DNA of 64,000 nt from Thozetella sp. PMI_491 (taxonomy: Eukaryota > Ascomycota > Sordariomycetes > Chaetosphaeriales > Chaetosphaeriaceae). Positions 48,369 through 60,048 of this stretch are shown one piece after another. Position 1 is the first letter of the stretch; every line of letters begins with the position of its first letter. A model generated the notes under the pieces. The model had not been told where the DNA came from. It saw only the letters and a list, made by a program, of their open reading frames with translations, and searched no databases. The stretch covers positions 124,001 to 188,000 of the forward strand of contig MU270093.1 in assembly GCA_021432635.1 (NCBI GenBank). Direction: 5' to 3'. Position numbers and translations under genes: made by a program.

Positions 48369-49359
48369 ATGCCTCAGCCGAGCAAACCACTCATCCCCCC
48401 GGCAGCAGAGCCGGTCTATGGCAAGAACTTTGACACCTGGAACTCGGTCAGCACCGGTCACCAGCGTGCTGAAATGACCGGTCCCCAGGGATGGAGGGAC
48501 TCGCGGAACCGGAAGCTCCAGAGCCAGTTCGTCTCGGGACACTCCGGCGGCAAGCGGCTCTTCGACACCGTTGGGGCCGGCTCTCCCGATTACGACGACA
48601 AGTCCAAGACCTTCATCCCCGGGGAGCTACGGGCTCGAACCATGAACAGCGTCGCAGATATGCTCAAGCGGCCCAGTACTATGCACCAGCCAGATTCCCG
48701 CAAGGAGACGACCCCGTCTGCGTTGCCACCAGGGAAGGGAAATGTCACAGCACAGGGCAGCAGTACCGCCAACTACATGCCTGTAGAGGGCGAGATGCTC
48801 ATGGCGAAGAGGAAAGGGGAGGATGGGGCCACCGAAGCTCGCAGGGGACAAGGCAGGAAGCTGCTCGACGGCCTCACGATATACGTAAACGGCAGCACCC
48901 ACCCCATCGTGTCGGACCACAAGCTCAAGCACCTGTTGGCTGAGAACGGCGCCCGCACGTCGCTCCACCTCGGGCGCCGGCAGGTAACACACGTCATTGT
49001 AGGCAGGCCAGCTGGTGCGACCGGCGGAGCCGGAGGTGGTCTTGCGGGTGGCAAGCTAGACAAGGAGATCAAGCGCGTCGGGGGCTGCGGTATCAAGTTC
49101 GTGGGCGTCGAATGGTATGTAATGGCCGTCTACCCCCTCTCCCCCCCATTCGCAATGGCCACCACCCAGTCGAATGTGTTTGTTTAGCAAGGTGCGGACT
49201 GCTAACGGGAGACGAACTAGGGTCCTAGAGAGCATCAAAGCAGGCAAGCGGCTTTCCGAGGCGAGATTCGCCCCTCTGAAAGTGGCTAGTAAGAGCCAGC
49301 AGAGCGTGTTAGGCGTCTTCTCGAAGGCCTCGGAGACGCAGCAGCCCGGTCGTGGGTGA
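48369..49359 (+). CDS. BRCT-domain protein with PIP-box-like C-terminus
   Basis: Exons 48369-49114 and 49221-49359 join over a 106-bp intron (GTATGT donor, CTAAC branch, CTAG acceptor), giving 294 residues; the join restores KFVGVEWVLESIKAG, a classic BRCT end with its conserved tryptophan. Residues 1-160 are probably disordered. The single BRCT domain spans about 163-275 (LLDGLTIYVNGSTHPIVSDH, GRRQVTHVIVG) with a Gly-rich insert. The opening IYVNG resembles the BRCT of the Rev1 polymerase, but no polymerase domain follows. The last residues contain QSVLGVF, close to the PCNA-interacting box (QxxLxxFF) but with only one aromatic. A role in DNA repair or replication is inferred from the domain; the partner is unknown. 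Confidence 0.85.
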
Positions 49360-52300
49360 GGGCGCGGGCGTTCGGGGCGAGACGCGCACGTCTCACCAGC
49401 CCTGACTCCTTGCTTTGGTCGGCGGTTGACGGGAATGTTTGGCTACAATATGCATCATACATTGGTCTGCATGGCAAGGGGGGTCTTCTAGAAGTAACCT
49501 CGAGGAACGAGGGCAGCTCTCTGCTGCATGAGCATGGTCATGGGCTGGGATGGACACATGGGCATACGGACATACGGACACGGAATGGCGCAGGTTGACG
49601 GCTTCGTGCATACTTGCATACCTGCCCGAGGGAGGGGACCTCGACCGTGGCCCCTGCAATGAATTACGTTGTAATGAGAATATCATGGACACTTGTTTAT
49701 TCACTTTCGGAGAGGAGGGTTCCTGGTAGACCTGGTAGATGTTGACGCGGCTACGGTGCGTGGTGGGCAGGAGATATTACCCTGCGCCTTGTACATGTGT
49801 CCCGCGATCACAAGCATCTCTATCCCCGGCCTGGACAGCGGGAGTGTTCATACTTACCCGAGGCCAGCCGAGTCCGGAGTTTCTCCTCCTTGCCCCTGAC
49901 AAGCTGGGCCCTTCACCCTTGAGGGCCACGAGAATACCGGCATCCGGGGTTCCAACGGCCATGGTCGGCACCTATACCGTTCATGGAAACTGTTTTCGGT
50001 CGGCGTGTGTTTGTGCTACCTGCACTGAAACACTTATACGGCGTCGTGGGAGCAAGAGTATATAGCCTTCCGCTCGTACAAATGCCGGTGTCGTAAAGAA
50101 CACCGAGGCTAGTAGCTCATCTCCCATCTATCTCCAGGTCGTGTCGGACTATTTATATTGCTTCGGCCGCTGCTGCCGCCTTGTGTCGCACGCTGCACCT
50201 CGACTTGGTACAAGGACAATCATCAGTTGATCACTATCCGGTGACCTAGACTAACCCTACTCCCCTATTACTCCGTCCGCTCTGGAGATACTTGGGCACC
50301 ATGGTGAAGGGTATATTGTGCGCCGCGTCCGGCGACCTGTGGAAGGATAGGGGCTCCTTACATGATCCCTGCGATCTCTAGCGCTTCCGTGGTGACGCAC
50401 GCACTACCACGACTGACCGGCCTGGCCGAATAGCTAGACGGATACCGGGCGCTAGGAACTTGTATGCGGCCTCTGATTTGTTTGATGGCGCCTTCCGCTC
50501 GTGTTTCTGGGGCCCGAGGAGCGGTAGCTGGCGAATAACAAGCAGGCGTGTAGTAGGGGGAGGGGATGGGGAGGTCCAAACACATGGCCATGTACCCTCA
50601 ACTGCCACACCGGCAGAGCACGTACCACGCAGTAGCTACGATGAAACATTTCTAGCATCCTCGAGTACCCATTGGCCCCTCGGGTACGAGTCGCGGCCAC
50701 GGGTGGCACGCCGCGACACCATGCGATGGTCGCAGTGGCTGGCGCACGAAAGCCTTGACTGCACGTATCCGGGCTGCCACTACCCTGGTGCGGTTGGCGC
50801 CGAACAAGCTTGCTGGCTATCCCTCTCACACTTTCGTGACACTCGGGATCATCTCAGACGCCTTTCGGAAACGTGGTAGGCGCGCCATTAGTCCTGCAGC
50901 CGGGCGGTTCAACTGAGTCGTCTCCAAACATCAACCCTGTCGTTTTCCCCCAGGCACAACGCCTCTTCTTTCATATATGGGGAAGATTAAGGTATACCAT
51001 AATCTTCGTCGTTGAAGGCGTCCCGTCGAGGGAAAGAGCCGCCGGTTATGACTCACCCACTCATCACGCCTGGGAGCTGGTTCTCTGCAGGCGGGGAGGT
51101 ATCACCACGGGGAGCGCAGACTATACAGAGTCGGCCATTAGTCCACTCGAGGCCATATGCAGCCCCTTTACAAGGCTAGTAATTTATGTTGACTAATATG
51201 TGCCAATGAGAGCAATCGCCACAACTATGACGGCCAACCACGAGGAGGAGTGAAGCTGCCCGCCATGTCGGGTCAGCACTAACACTGGCCCAACCGAGAA
51301 GCCTGGCTCTGCACGATAAGTAAATCGATGATGGTGCGTCGGCACTCCACCGGATGCATATTTAAGACCATTTGTGCAACCGGTGGTCTGCCGGGCTGCA
51401 TGCTGATGTGGTGGTGTGGTTCAACAGCAGTACCTGCGACTTGCTAAGGCGGGGAATGTCCCACTCCTGGCACGTAAACTCCATGATCTTGTAACGAATG
51501 GGGGTGAAAGATGGAGATATGCTCAGAAGCGCTTGTATGGGGAACTGGAGCTGTGGTGTCAAAGCTAGACGAAAGCTCATATTTCGGCGATTCAAGTATT
51601 GCTTCACCAGGTGGTATTAAAATGTATCAGCTAGGTGTACCGGCGAAGAGTAAATTCTCTTAGTCACAAGATCAATGCATGAATATCGTCAGATGGAAGT
51701 TCTCAACAAGGCCGTGCGTATTGGGTACCCAGGGGCGAGGATGAAATCTACTTTGCCATGTTGGACTGGAGACTCCGGCCACGCCATCTACCTAGAAGAA
51801 CATGTTTCCGCTATACCATGAAAGTGCCGGTAGTTATAAGAAGGAAGGAGTAAAAAAAAGGTAGCAGCAGACAGTCTCGATCTGTCAATCTTCAGGAGAT
51901 GGGTTAATACAACCGCATGAGCCTGACGCTGTTGCCGAGTTAGTGTCATTCGAGAAGGGAAGGATAGCCAGTTACGAACCGTTCCCAATTACGCCATGCT
52001 GCTTTGTTGAGAGCAATGCCCTCGAGGCAATGGATATAGCCCATGCATGATGGGTGTGCGAGGGACTGACTCTGGTGGTCCCGAGGGTTGGCGACGACGG
52101 TGAGTCACACTCTCGCTCAGCCATAAGGCACAGCTAGTCGGTGGAATCAGTCCTTGCCCACTGCCGAGTACAGACTCAAGGATCAGGGTACTGAATTTTA
52201 GGAGAGAGCTACGTGTGAGATGAGTGCTGTGCTGTCTCGAGTGGCAGGTCCCTGCGTTTGCGGTATAGTCAACCAGTGCTCCTTCTAAGGGACGTGGAGT

Positions 52301-52560
52301 GACTCAACCTCCTCCTACCAACTACGCCAGGATAGAAAGACATTGAATCAAGGTAGTTTACATGTTCAATATGAGTGCGAGGTATACACATTGATTTGAC
52401 GAGACCCTCCTCCATGCTACCTGGGTAGGGTAGATCATCAAGGTGGGCTAAAGGTCTCTAGACTATCCCGAGATATTCTACATTTTGACAGCAAGAGAAA
52501 CCGGAGCACGCTTTTGCTAATATGAATATTTCCAACCTAGGAGGCATATACACAGGCGGC
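49360..52560. other. No supportable gene (3.2 kb)
   Basis: Lower GC than the interval before StuA, especially at 51.2-52.5 kb. Open frames up to about 140 codons lack features. No RNA gene was recognised. Confidence 0.45.
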
Positions 52561-54874
52561 TCAGAGCTTTGCCCTCGCCTCGATCGACTGGTGCCGGTGC
52601 CCTTGTTGTTTGAAGTAGTCGCGAATCCTCTCCCTCGCCACATCGACCACGCTGGCGTCCTCCACCGTCGACGGGACGTTCACGGACTTGTCGAACTCGC
52701 CGTGCGTCGCGTTCTCAACCAGCTCTCGGAGCACGCGACGCAGCGTCTTGCCGGAGCGCGTCTTGGGGATCATGCCTTTCCCTTGTATCATACCCCCTAG
52801 GGTGGCGATGGCACCGACCTGCGAACGAACGAGAGATTGGATCTCGCCCAGGAGCTTGTCGTCGGCCATGTCGGTGCTGGTGCTGACAAAGGCGAAAGGC
52901 ATCTGGCCCTTGAGCGCATCCGGGATGCCGACGACGCTGGCCTCGGTCACCTGGGGGTGGCTGGTGATGGCCTGCTCCAAGGTTCCTGGGAAGTGCGTTA
53001 GCGTTAAGACTGGCCAATATTGCAAAGGGGAGGGGGAGGCAGGTGGGTTTACCTGTGCTCAGGCGGTGGGCGGCGACATTGATGATGTCGTCGGACCTCG
53101 CCATGATGTGTATGTAGCCATGCTCGTCGACGATGCCCGCATCGCCCGTGTCAATCCACTTGCCGCCGAATCGCTTCAAATAGCCCTTGTAGAAGCGCTC
53201 CTCGTCCTCCCAGAGCGTCCTAAACGCCGTCGGAGCCAGAGGGAGCGCTAGAACGATATTGCCCATCTTGCCTCGCGGGACCTCGTTGCCCTCGTCGTCC
53301 ACGGCGCGCACGTCGAATCCCGGCATCGCCTTGCCAGCCGACCCAGGCCTGATCCCAAGGGGTGGGTGGCCTCTAATTTCTGTCTTACGGTCCTTGCCGG
53401 CATGCGGGACGAGCGAAACGCCCGAGATGGGCGACCCGGACTCGGAGCTCCACCAGTTGTCGATCACGTTCGCCCCTGGGGCGCCGTACCGCTTCAGCAG
53501 CTCCTGATACATGGTGACTATGGCGGGCTCGGACCGCTCGCCAGCGAGGAAGATGGCCTTGAGGCTGCGCAGGCCGCCTCGCTCGCCGATGTCAGAGATG
53601 AACTTGTTCTCTGGGTCTTCCTTGCGGATGGCGCGCAGGGCGGTGGGGGCGGTGAACATTGTGCTGATCTTGTACTCGTCGACCATGCGCCAGAAGGCCG
53701 ACGCGTCGGGCGTGCCGACAGGCTTGCCCTCGTAAAGCACGGTGGCCGCGCCAGTCAAGAGGGGCCCGTAGAGGGTGTAGCTGTGAGACACGACCCAGCC
53801 GATGTCGCTGAAAGTTCCAATCTGCAAAGGAAAGGGGGGTTTCATATTAGCAAGTCTCTCCTAGACATCTTAGGCGATGGAGCTCGGTCAAGGAAGCAAC
53901 CCACCACGTCCCCCGGGCCGTGGATCCCGAACAGGTAGCTGATGGAAAGGTGAAGACCGACGGCATGGCCACCTGCCTCCCGTAGCACGCCCTTCGGAAG
54001 TCCGGTCGTCCCGCTGGTGTAGATGATGTAAATACCGTCGGTCGACTTGACGGGAACGCACCCGGCCCTGATGTTCCTCCCACGGGCGCTCTTGACAAGG
54101 TTCTGCCAGCTGCGCTCGCCGGCCTCGGTCTTGTTGAGGGGGTGCCAGCTCAGCTGCTCGCGCTGCCAGATGATAGTACGAGGAGGCTTCCATGACGACT
54201 GGCGCACGGCCTCCTCGACTAGTGGGCGATAGTTGATGGGCGGCTTGTTGCCGTCGATGCCGCACGACGCCGTCAGAATGGCGACGGGGCGCGAGGCCTC
54301 GATGCGCTGCGCCAGGGCCTGGGACGCGAAGCCGCCGAAGACAACGGCGTGGATGGCGCCGAGGCGGTTTACGGCCAGGATACCGATGAGGGTTGCTGGC
54401 ACCATGGGCACTGGACAGCGGTTAGCTTAGCATGGGCATGTGTTGTGCATGCAGCCGGCAGCGGCCAATGGCTCTTCCATCGAACCCGGGCAACTTACTA
54501 TAGACCAGGACGACATCCCCCTTCTTGACGCCTTCCTGGCGGAGCACGCCGGCGAAGATTTCAACCTCGTCCAGGAGCTGCTTATAGGTGATACGCGTTT
54601 TGGTGTTGGTGACCGGGCTATCGTACAGGATAGCCGGGGCGTCTCCGTTGCCTGCCAGTACGTGACGATCGACGCAGTTGTAGCATGTCGAGATCTCGCC
54701 GTCTGGGAACCACTCCCAGTGGTCGTGAGACACGCCGCTTCCCAGCTCCTTCGTCTTCCGCGCCAGCACCTTGGAGGGCTTTTTGTGCCAGTGCAGCTGC
54801 TCGGCCTGGTGCCCCCAGAAGCCCTCTGGGTCCTGGAGCGAGTGGGCGTGGACCTCGTCCTGCGGGTGAGCCAT
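52561..54874 (-). CDS. Acyl-CoA synthetase, ACSS3/PrpE (propionyl/acetyl-CoA synthetase)-like, peroxisomal
   Basis: This is an ANL-superfamily enzyme that activates a short-chain acid via acyl-AMP to acyl-CoA. Exons 54874-54499, 54410-53905, 53821-53053 and 52985-52561 give 691 residues; introns are 88, 83 and 67 bp. Joins restore VYMPMVPATLIGILAVNRLG, GDVIGTFSDIGWVVSHSY and HRLSTGTLEQAI. Motifs: DPEGFWGHQAEQLHWHKKP at the N-terminus, TSGTTGLPKG (about 254), NWWSSESG (about 413), WIDTGDAGIVDEHGYIHIMARSDD, and the adenylation lysine near 628 in KTRSGKTLRR. The order and spacing match ACSS3 and bacterial PrpE rather than acetoacetyl-CoA synthetase. The last three residues, AKL, form a PTS1 peroxisomal signal. 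A CCTCGG hexamer (FarA-type) at 55037-55042 lies about 165 bp upstream, but such a short match can be chance. Confidence 0.93.
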
Positions 54875-57800
54875 GGCGCAAGTGTGATACGGGGTGCAAT
54901 GCCGGCGTGGACGACGAAGCCAACACAGACGCTGAGGGAATGCAAGGCAGAGAGCTAGGTACTTGAAGTGCACGCGAAGGCGTCGTCGCGAGAAAGGAAG
55001 CCACGACGTTGAGCCACTAAACTCTCAATTGGATATCCTCGGCTGCGAACTTCAAACCGACTGCCAAGGCAGGCACCAAAGGAGGCACTCTCGGACCGGC
55101 GGTCGAATGCGTGGATGTCGTGACGGGATGGTCGAGTCGCCGAGCTTCCCCGCATTGCTTTACCGATCTGCCGTAGCTACGCTTCCTCCCGTCGCCCGGG
55201 GCTCCCCGCTCCCCCGGCCTGCACTTTCATGCCAAGCCCGCCTCTCCATGGGGAATCCGCCGGCTGGATGCAAGGGCGCGCTGGCCAATAGGTGACAATG
55301 TAAATAGTCTCCTCCCCAAAATCTCAACGCATAGAGAGGACGACGGCTACAAAATGCACTACACCTGATACTGTTGCTAGTTAACTGACTTAGCATTTGG
55401 ATGCCACTGGATGCGCCGCAACAGCGATCGGCCCTTTGCTCAGATACAGCGCGCCGCCTTGGGCACAGCCTCCTAGCCGGGGCTGGGACATGGCCAGACA
55501 GAGGACAGGCGGTGGAGTGGGGAGGCTTGTATGAGAAGTCGAAACAAAACACGAAGGCCTCCTTATTTTAAGATTGTAAGTCGCTTCCGAGCGCCACTGT
55601 GTCGGGCGGCGGTTGTTGCGGGACCATCTTTATCTGAGTCTACCCAAGCACGCAGTCTGGTTCGATGTCTTGGACATGGAACCTTCTACAAAATAGCCCC
55701 TGTTTGCTCGTTAGTGTCGGGATTTGAAGGCTACCGCTGTCTTACATTTGCTATCATAGGCGCTACGCTACGAAAAGATACAGAAGGCTTATAGGGCCAG
55801 CAACGATGCCCATGCGCTTACAAGGCCGTCTACTGGGGGGTTTTTTTATAACCCTCAACGTCGCCCACCACTCTCTACCCGTACCAAGTTAATAAACATG
55901 CCGTAGTGCAGATACGGTAGATTATATGCTTTGCTGCTCTGCTGAAAGAATCATCGCTTTCTTTGATTGAGGTACCCTGGAATGCAGCGTCTCGCGCCTG
56001 GGACATATATATATGGCTTGCATGTTCCGACACGATCAATGATCGGTAGAGGCATCCACAGGCGATTGATCGAGAAGCTTGCAAATCACAAAGCCCGACA
56101 AAAGTCTGTCTCTCTTCCTCCACACTAAAGAGAAAGAGGGGAAGAAGGAAGGATGGGCATGAAGGTCGCAATATTTCGTGTCTTGCAACAGACACACTCA
56201 TCAAGATCCCTCAGCGGCATGTGCAGCCACCCCGTTTCTATAGGTAGCATTGGTCAAACGTTCCCCTCCCAGCCTCCTGATTCCTCTGGCCTGACGTTTC
56301 AATATTGGAGGACAACTGGCACACATCTCGCCACTTGCCTGCCTGCCTGCCTGCCTGGCGGAAGCAGAGCAGAGAGACTCGAGTGGCAGTCCGGCTTTCA
56401 CGAGCCGACCAGCCGCACTGGCAGCCATACGAACGCGGCTGACCCTCCGGAACACGAACGCGAGAGATATCGCGTCGGAGCGGGGATGTGCGTTAGCCGC
56501 ACGGCGAGCACGCGTCGAGATTCTACTTCGGGAGCGTCCTGCTCTCTCCCATGTCTATCACCCATCATCACACTCCGCTTGGCGAGGCGCCCGTGGGGGG
56601 GGGGCAGAGTGGAGGGTGCTTTCTCAATCGGTGACAACCCGAGCGGCTGCCCAAGCCATCGAACGCCTCTCAGGCCTGAGATCCTGGTCTGGTCACATTT
56701 TTATTGCTCCACTGTTATCAGTCAACTCCTGTCAGCAGGGGAAAGCAGTGGCAATCTCGCTTGTGGCTCGTCGGCTACGTCCACACCCCCCTGCCGCCGT
56801 CGCCGGAGCGTGGCGCCGAGCCCGCTCTTGCGGCCAATCTCGCGTGGGATGACGGGTCGCATCTTGCAGGAGCGCCACCAGCGCAATAACCGTTCGCGCG
56901 CCATCGCTGACGGTACCTGCGTTAGAATAGGCACCGCCTTTGCACCGGCAGCGAATAAGAGGGCATGGCGGTCGACACCTGAGTCGAGGTAAACAACACC
57001 GCCGGTGGTGACGCCATGGAGGCCGCCTCGAAGACAATGCGCGCCACTCTGACTGGCCTAAATAAAAGGGAGAGAGAGAAAAGAGAGAGTGAGTGCGAAA
57101 AAAAAGAGCTTGTTAGGCCGAGGAGCGGCCAAGGACGATGTGTGCAAGCGCAACACGTCAACTCAGTCCGATTGCGCGGACTGCTCGGGTGTACTAAGAT
57201 CTTCTCTTTGGAAGCGGGGGAGGCCACCTGAAGAGGTAAATAATAAATGGTAGGGATGGCCGGCAGTCCGTCCGACGATCGCTGATCCCTCAGTCAAAGA
57301 TGAGCGAGCATTCAGGCGATCAAGCGCGGAACGTTGCACGGAGGGCATCTATCTATCTCTCTGAGCGGCTGGATCGCCCTACGTAGTAGCCAGCGGCGCA
57401 GCGATATAAACAGTGTGAGGCGAGTAAATTGCCCCTACGACCTCAGCAAGCCCCGGGGCAACGACATTCGTGGTCTTTTGCGGTCGCACGGGAGGCACAG
57501 CTGCTGACCTGTACGCATACGAGGGCCGGATAGGACGTCGTCCAGGAATAGTGCCGGCCCTCATTTTATCTTTTCTGCCGTCTGCCCGACGCCGAATAGC
57601 TGGGACGAGCATGGGGCCCGCGGCAGATCGGCCCTGGCCAGCGATCACTGTGTCCATCCAGCCAAGCCAGCGTAGAGAAGAGGGGAACAGAGGGAAGAGG
57701 GGAGAGGGGATTTGCGCGAGAAACCGGGGTTGGGGGGAAGGGGGGGGGTCTCGCTCCGGACATGCAGAGTGCCTGCCGTTGCTTGTTTACTGAAAAATCT

Positions 57801-58861
57801 AGGTCGTCAACAAGAGATGTGTTTATCAATATTGCCATGCATAGCGCGCTATTGTCCGGAGCCCATGGCCTTGTTTTTTTAGTATGAAAACTATTGAATG
57901 AACCAGGCGCCTGGAACCAGAGCCCGGGAAGCCCAGCGGGAAAAGAGGGTCAGGGTAGTTCCTCACTATCGGCTATTTGACCCATCGTCCCAAATGGCTA
58001 GAAACGCTTTCATGCCTAGCGGTAGCTGTCAAAAGACACTGGCACCGGGACCTAGAGCACTGCCGAATGCCTCGCAGGCATGAGAGCTCTTCCGTACAAG
58101 ACAGACCTAGAGAGAGGTGGCGGAAGAAGGGGGGAGCTTTCGGCATAGAAGGGGAACGGAGGTGTAAAATATTCGCCGGGCCAAAACTGGCCTCCTAGCA
58201 ATGCTTTGCTTGGCTATGAACCTAGGCTCGCAGAGCATCGGAGTGTTGACAAGAAGCCATAAACACACCCGACTATCTATCAACAATGAAATCTGTGCGC
58301 CCGTCGACACCTGTCAACGTGAGTCTGCTTTTATGTACAGGCGGAAGAGAAGATGATACAGGCGGAGCACAAGAAGACAAGATTGGTAGATGATTTGGGA
58401 AAGGTTGTTGAATTGATTGTCGAGAGCACCTCCCCGAGGGGAGAGAGCGCCTCGTGGCAACAGGTCCCTTGCCCAGGGATAAGGTGTGACACTAGACCGC
58501 ACACATTGGCTTTGTTGACAAATCCTCCGCGAACGATGTCGAGCCATCCCATCTCCCCGAACAAATTACAAAGAATCCAAGAAACAGAACCGAAAAGACT
58601 TCCCAGCATCGCGTGGACGACTGAACTCCGTAGGACGACGCTCGTAGATGCCCCGGCACCTGTCTTTCGAATGATACTCCAGGTTTCCCACGTCTATCCA
58701 ACTCCCGTCACCTCGGGGGAGGGCCCCTGCCCCGTCCTCCAAAAAACGCAATCGCACAGCTCCAGTCGTGATTAAGTTGGCGTGGTGCCCACGAATTATA
58801 TGGTATTATGACACATAGGAAAGTCGTAGGTCATCTGACATGGAAGCAGAACGTCGCGAAT
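54875..58861. other. No supportable gene (4 kb)
   Basis: The right side of 54874 holds the promoter of the acyl-CoA synthetase. Open frames such as 56153-56992 (plus) have no domain. A (TGCC)5 run lies at 56336-56355. The segment next to 58861 should be the 3' UTR of ccg-6. Confidence 0.45.
56336..56355 (+). repeat. (TGCC)5 microsatellite
   Basis: Five perfect tetranucleotide units in noncoding DNA. Confidence 0.9.
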
Positions 58862-59393
58862 TTAGAGAACGAAAGCAGCCAGACCGAGGACACCAGCGAG
58901 GGCACCGCCCGAAAGGGCAGCGGCCTTGCCGGCACCGGCGGTGGCAATGCCAGTGGGGGCGCTCTTGGAGGCGGAGGGGCTGATGGTGCCGACGCTCTTG
59001 GTGGGGACAACAGCGGTGCTGTTGGAGTAGCTGGAGCTGGGTAAGGTGGTTAGCAAGACGTATTCTACTACCCCATCTAGGGACTCACCAGGTGTGGCAA
59101 ATGACTGACGAAGAGGTGGTCACGGGCTTGGTGATGGTGCAGGGGCAGTCGGTGATGGTCAGGGTGGTGGCCTGGGGAATCCTGGTTAGCTATCTGCCGT
59201 TCTTTCACGATCCGGGGAATCTCAAGAAACTCACCTCAGTGACGGTGTAGGTGGTGCCACCGTGGGTGATCTCGGTGGGGCCGGGGCAGTAGGTGGTGTA
59301 AGCAGTGACAACCTCGGTGGTGTAGGTCACGTTGCTCTTCCAGGCGGAGGCGCCAGCGGCAGCGGCAATGAGGACGGCAGCGGAGAACTTCAT
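58862..59393 (-). CDS. ccg-6: Clock-controlled protein 6 homolog, small secreted GPI-type protein
   Basis: Exons 59393-59235, 59171-59089 and 59036-58862 give 138 residues; introns are 63 and 52 bp with GTGAGT donors. It matches the pattern of Neurospora CCG-6 as I know it: signal peptide MKFSAAVLIAAAAGASA, NVTYTTEVVTAYTTYCPGPT, EITHGGTTYTVTEATTLTIT, DCPCTITKPVTT and VICHTC, then a Ser/Thr-rich linker and the tail AGAGKAAALSGGALAGVLGL typical of a GPI signal. Four cysteines remain in the mature part. The Neurospora gene is strongly expressed and under circadian control; function is unknown. A consensus TATA box lies about 170 bp upstream and the leader between is CT-rich on the coding strand, as in highly expressed fungal genes. 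Confidence 0.9.
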
Positions 59394-59562
59394 CTTGACT
59401 GATTTGTCGGGGTATTAGGTATGTACTCGAGGAGTAGTATTGTTAGGCTCTATTAGGGGGTATAACGAGTGAAATTGACTGAAGAGTCAAGGTGATTAAG
59501 AGCGAGAGTGTGTGGGTGAAGGAGGAAAGGGAAGAGAAGATGCCCAGAGTCGAGAGAATACT

Positions 59563-59570
59563 CTTATATA
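59563..59570 (-). promoter_or_regulatory. TATA box of ccg-6
   Basis: TATATAAG on the minus strand, 170-177 bp before the ATG, followed by a pyrimidine-rich leader. A close consensus match in a gene family known for strong expression. Confidence 0.6.
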
Positions 59571-60012
59571 CAGGAAGGCCCGACAAGGGCCCGAAGGGAC
59601 GACGGGGGGCGCGCCTGGTGGTGGTGGCATGCCCGTTTGGGGACCGCCGCCCGGGGGGGGGGAAGGCGGCTTGGGACGACGGCCAAAGGTCAGGGGCGGT
59701 GGGTGGAGCGCTCGGTGGCGCGCTAGTCAGACTGGGTCGGGTGGGCCTCCTGAGCGACCCATCCGTGCAGGCCTTCCCTGTTCGCAGAGAACAGGTTATT
59801 TTAAAATCGGTCAAATCAAATCCTCTTTCCTGACAGAGCCTAGAACAGGGGTGCCAGTTCGGCCCATGGGGCGTGTGTCTTGCAACGGGAGAGCACCCCC
59901 AGCGGGTGAGCCTCCTGTCTCTCTCCTGAGCGGAGGCCTGGCAATGTCTGGCTTGACCCCGGAAAAAAAGGGGGTGTGGAAAAAGGTTTGGATACCCGTG
60001 AGGGCTTTCTTG

Positions 60013-60048
60013 CTTGGGACGCTTGGGACGCTTGGGACACTTGGGACC
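60013..60048 (+). repeat. 9-bp tandem repeat, four copies
   Basis: CTTGGGACG repeated four times, the last two copies each with one change. About 620 bp upstream of the ccg-6 start codon. Confidence 0.9.
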
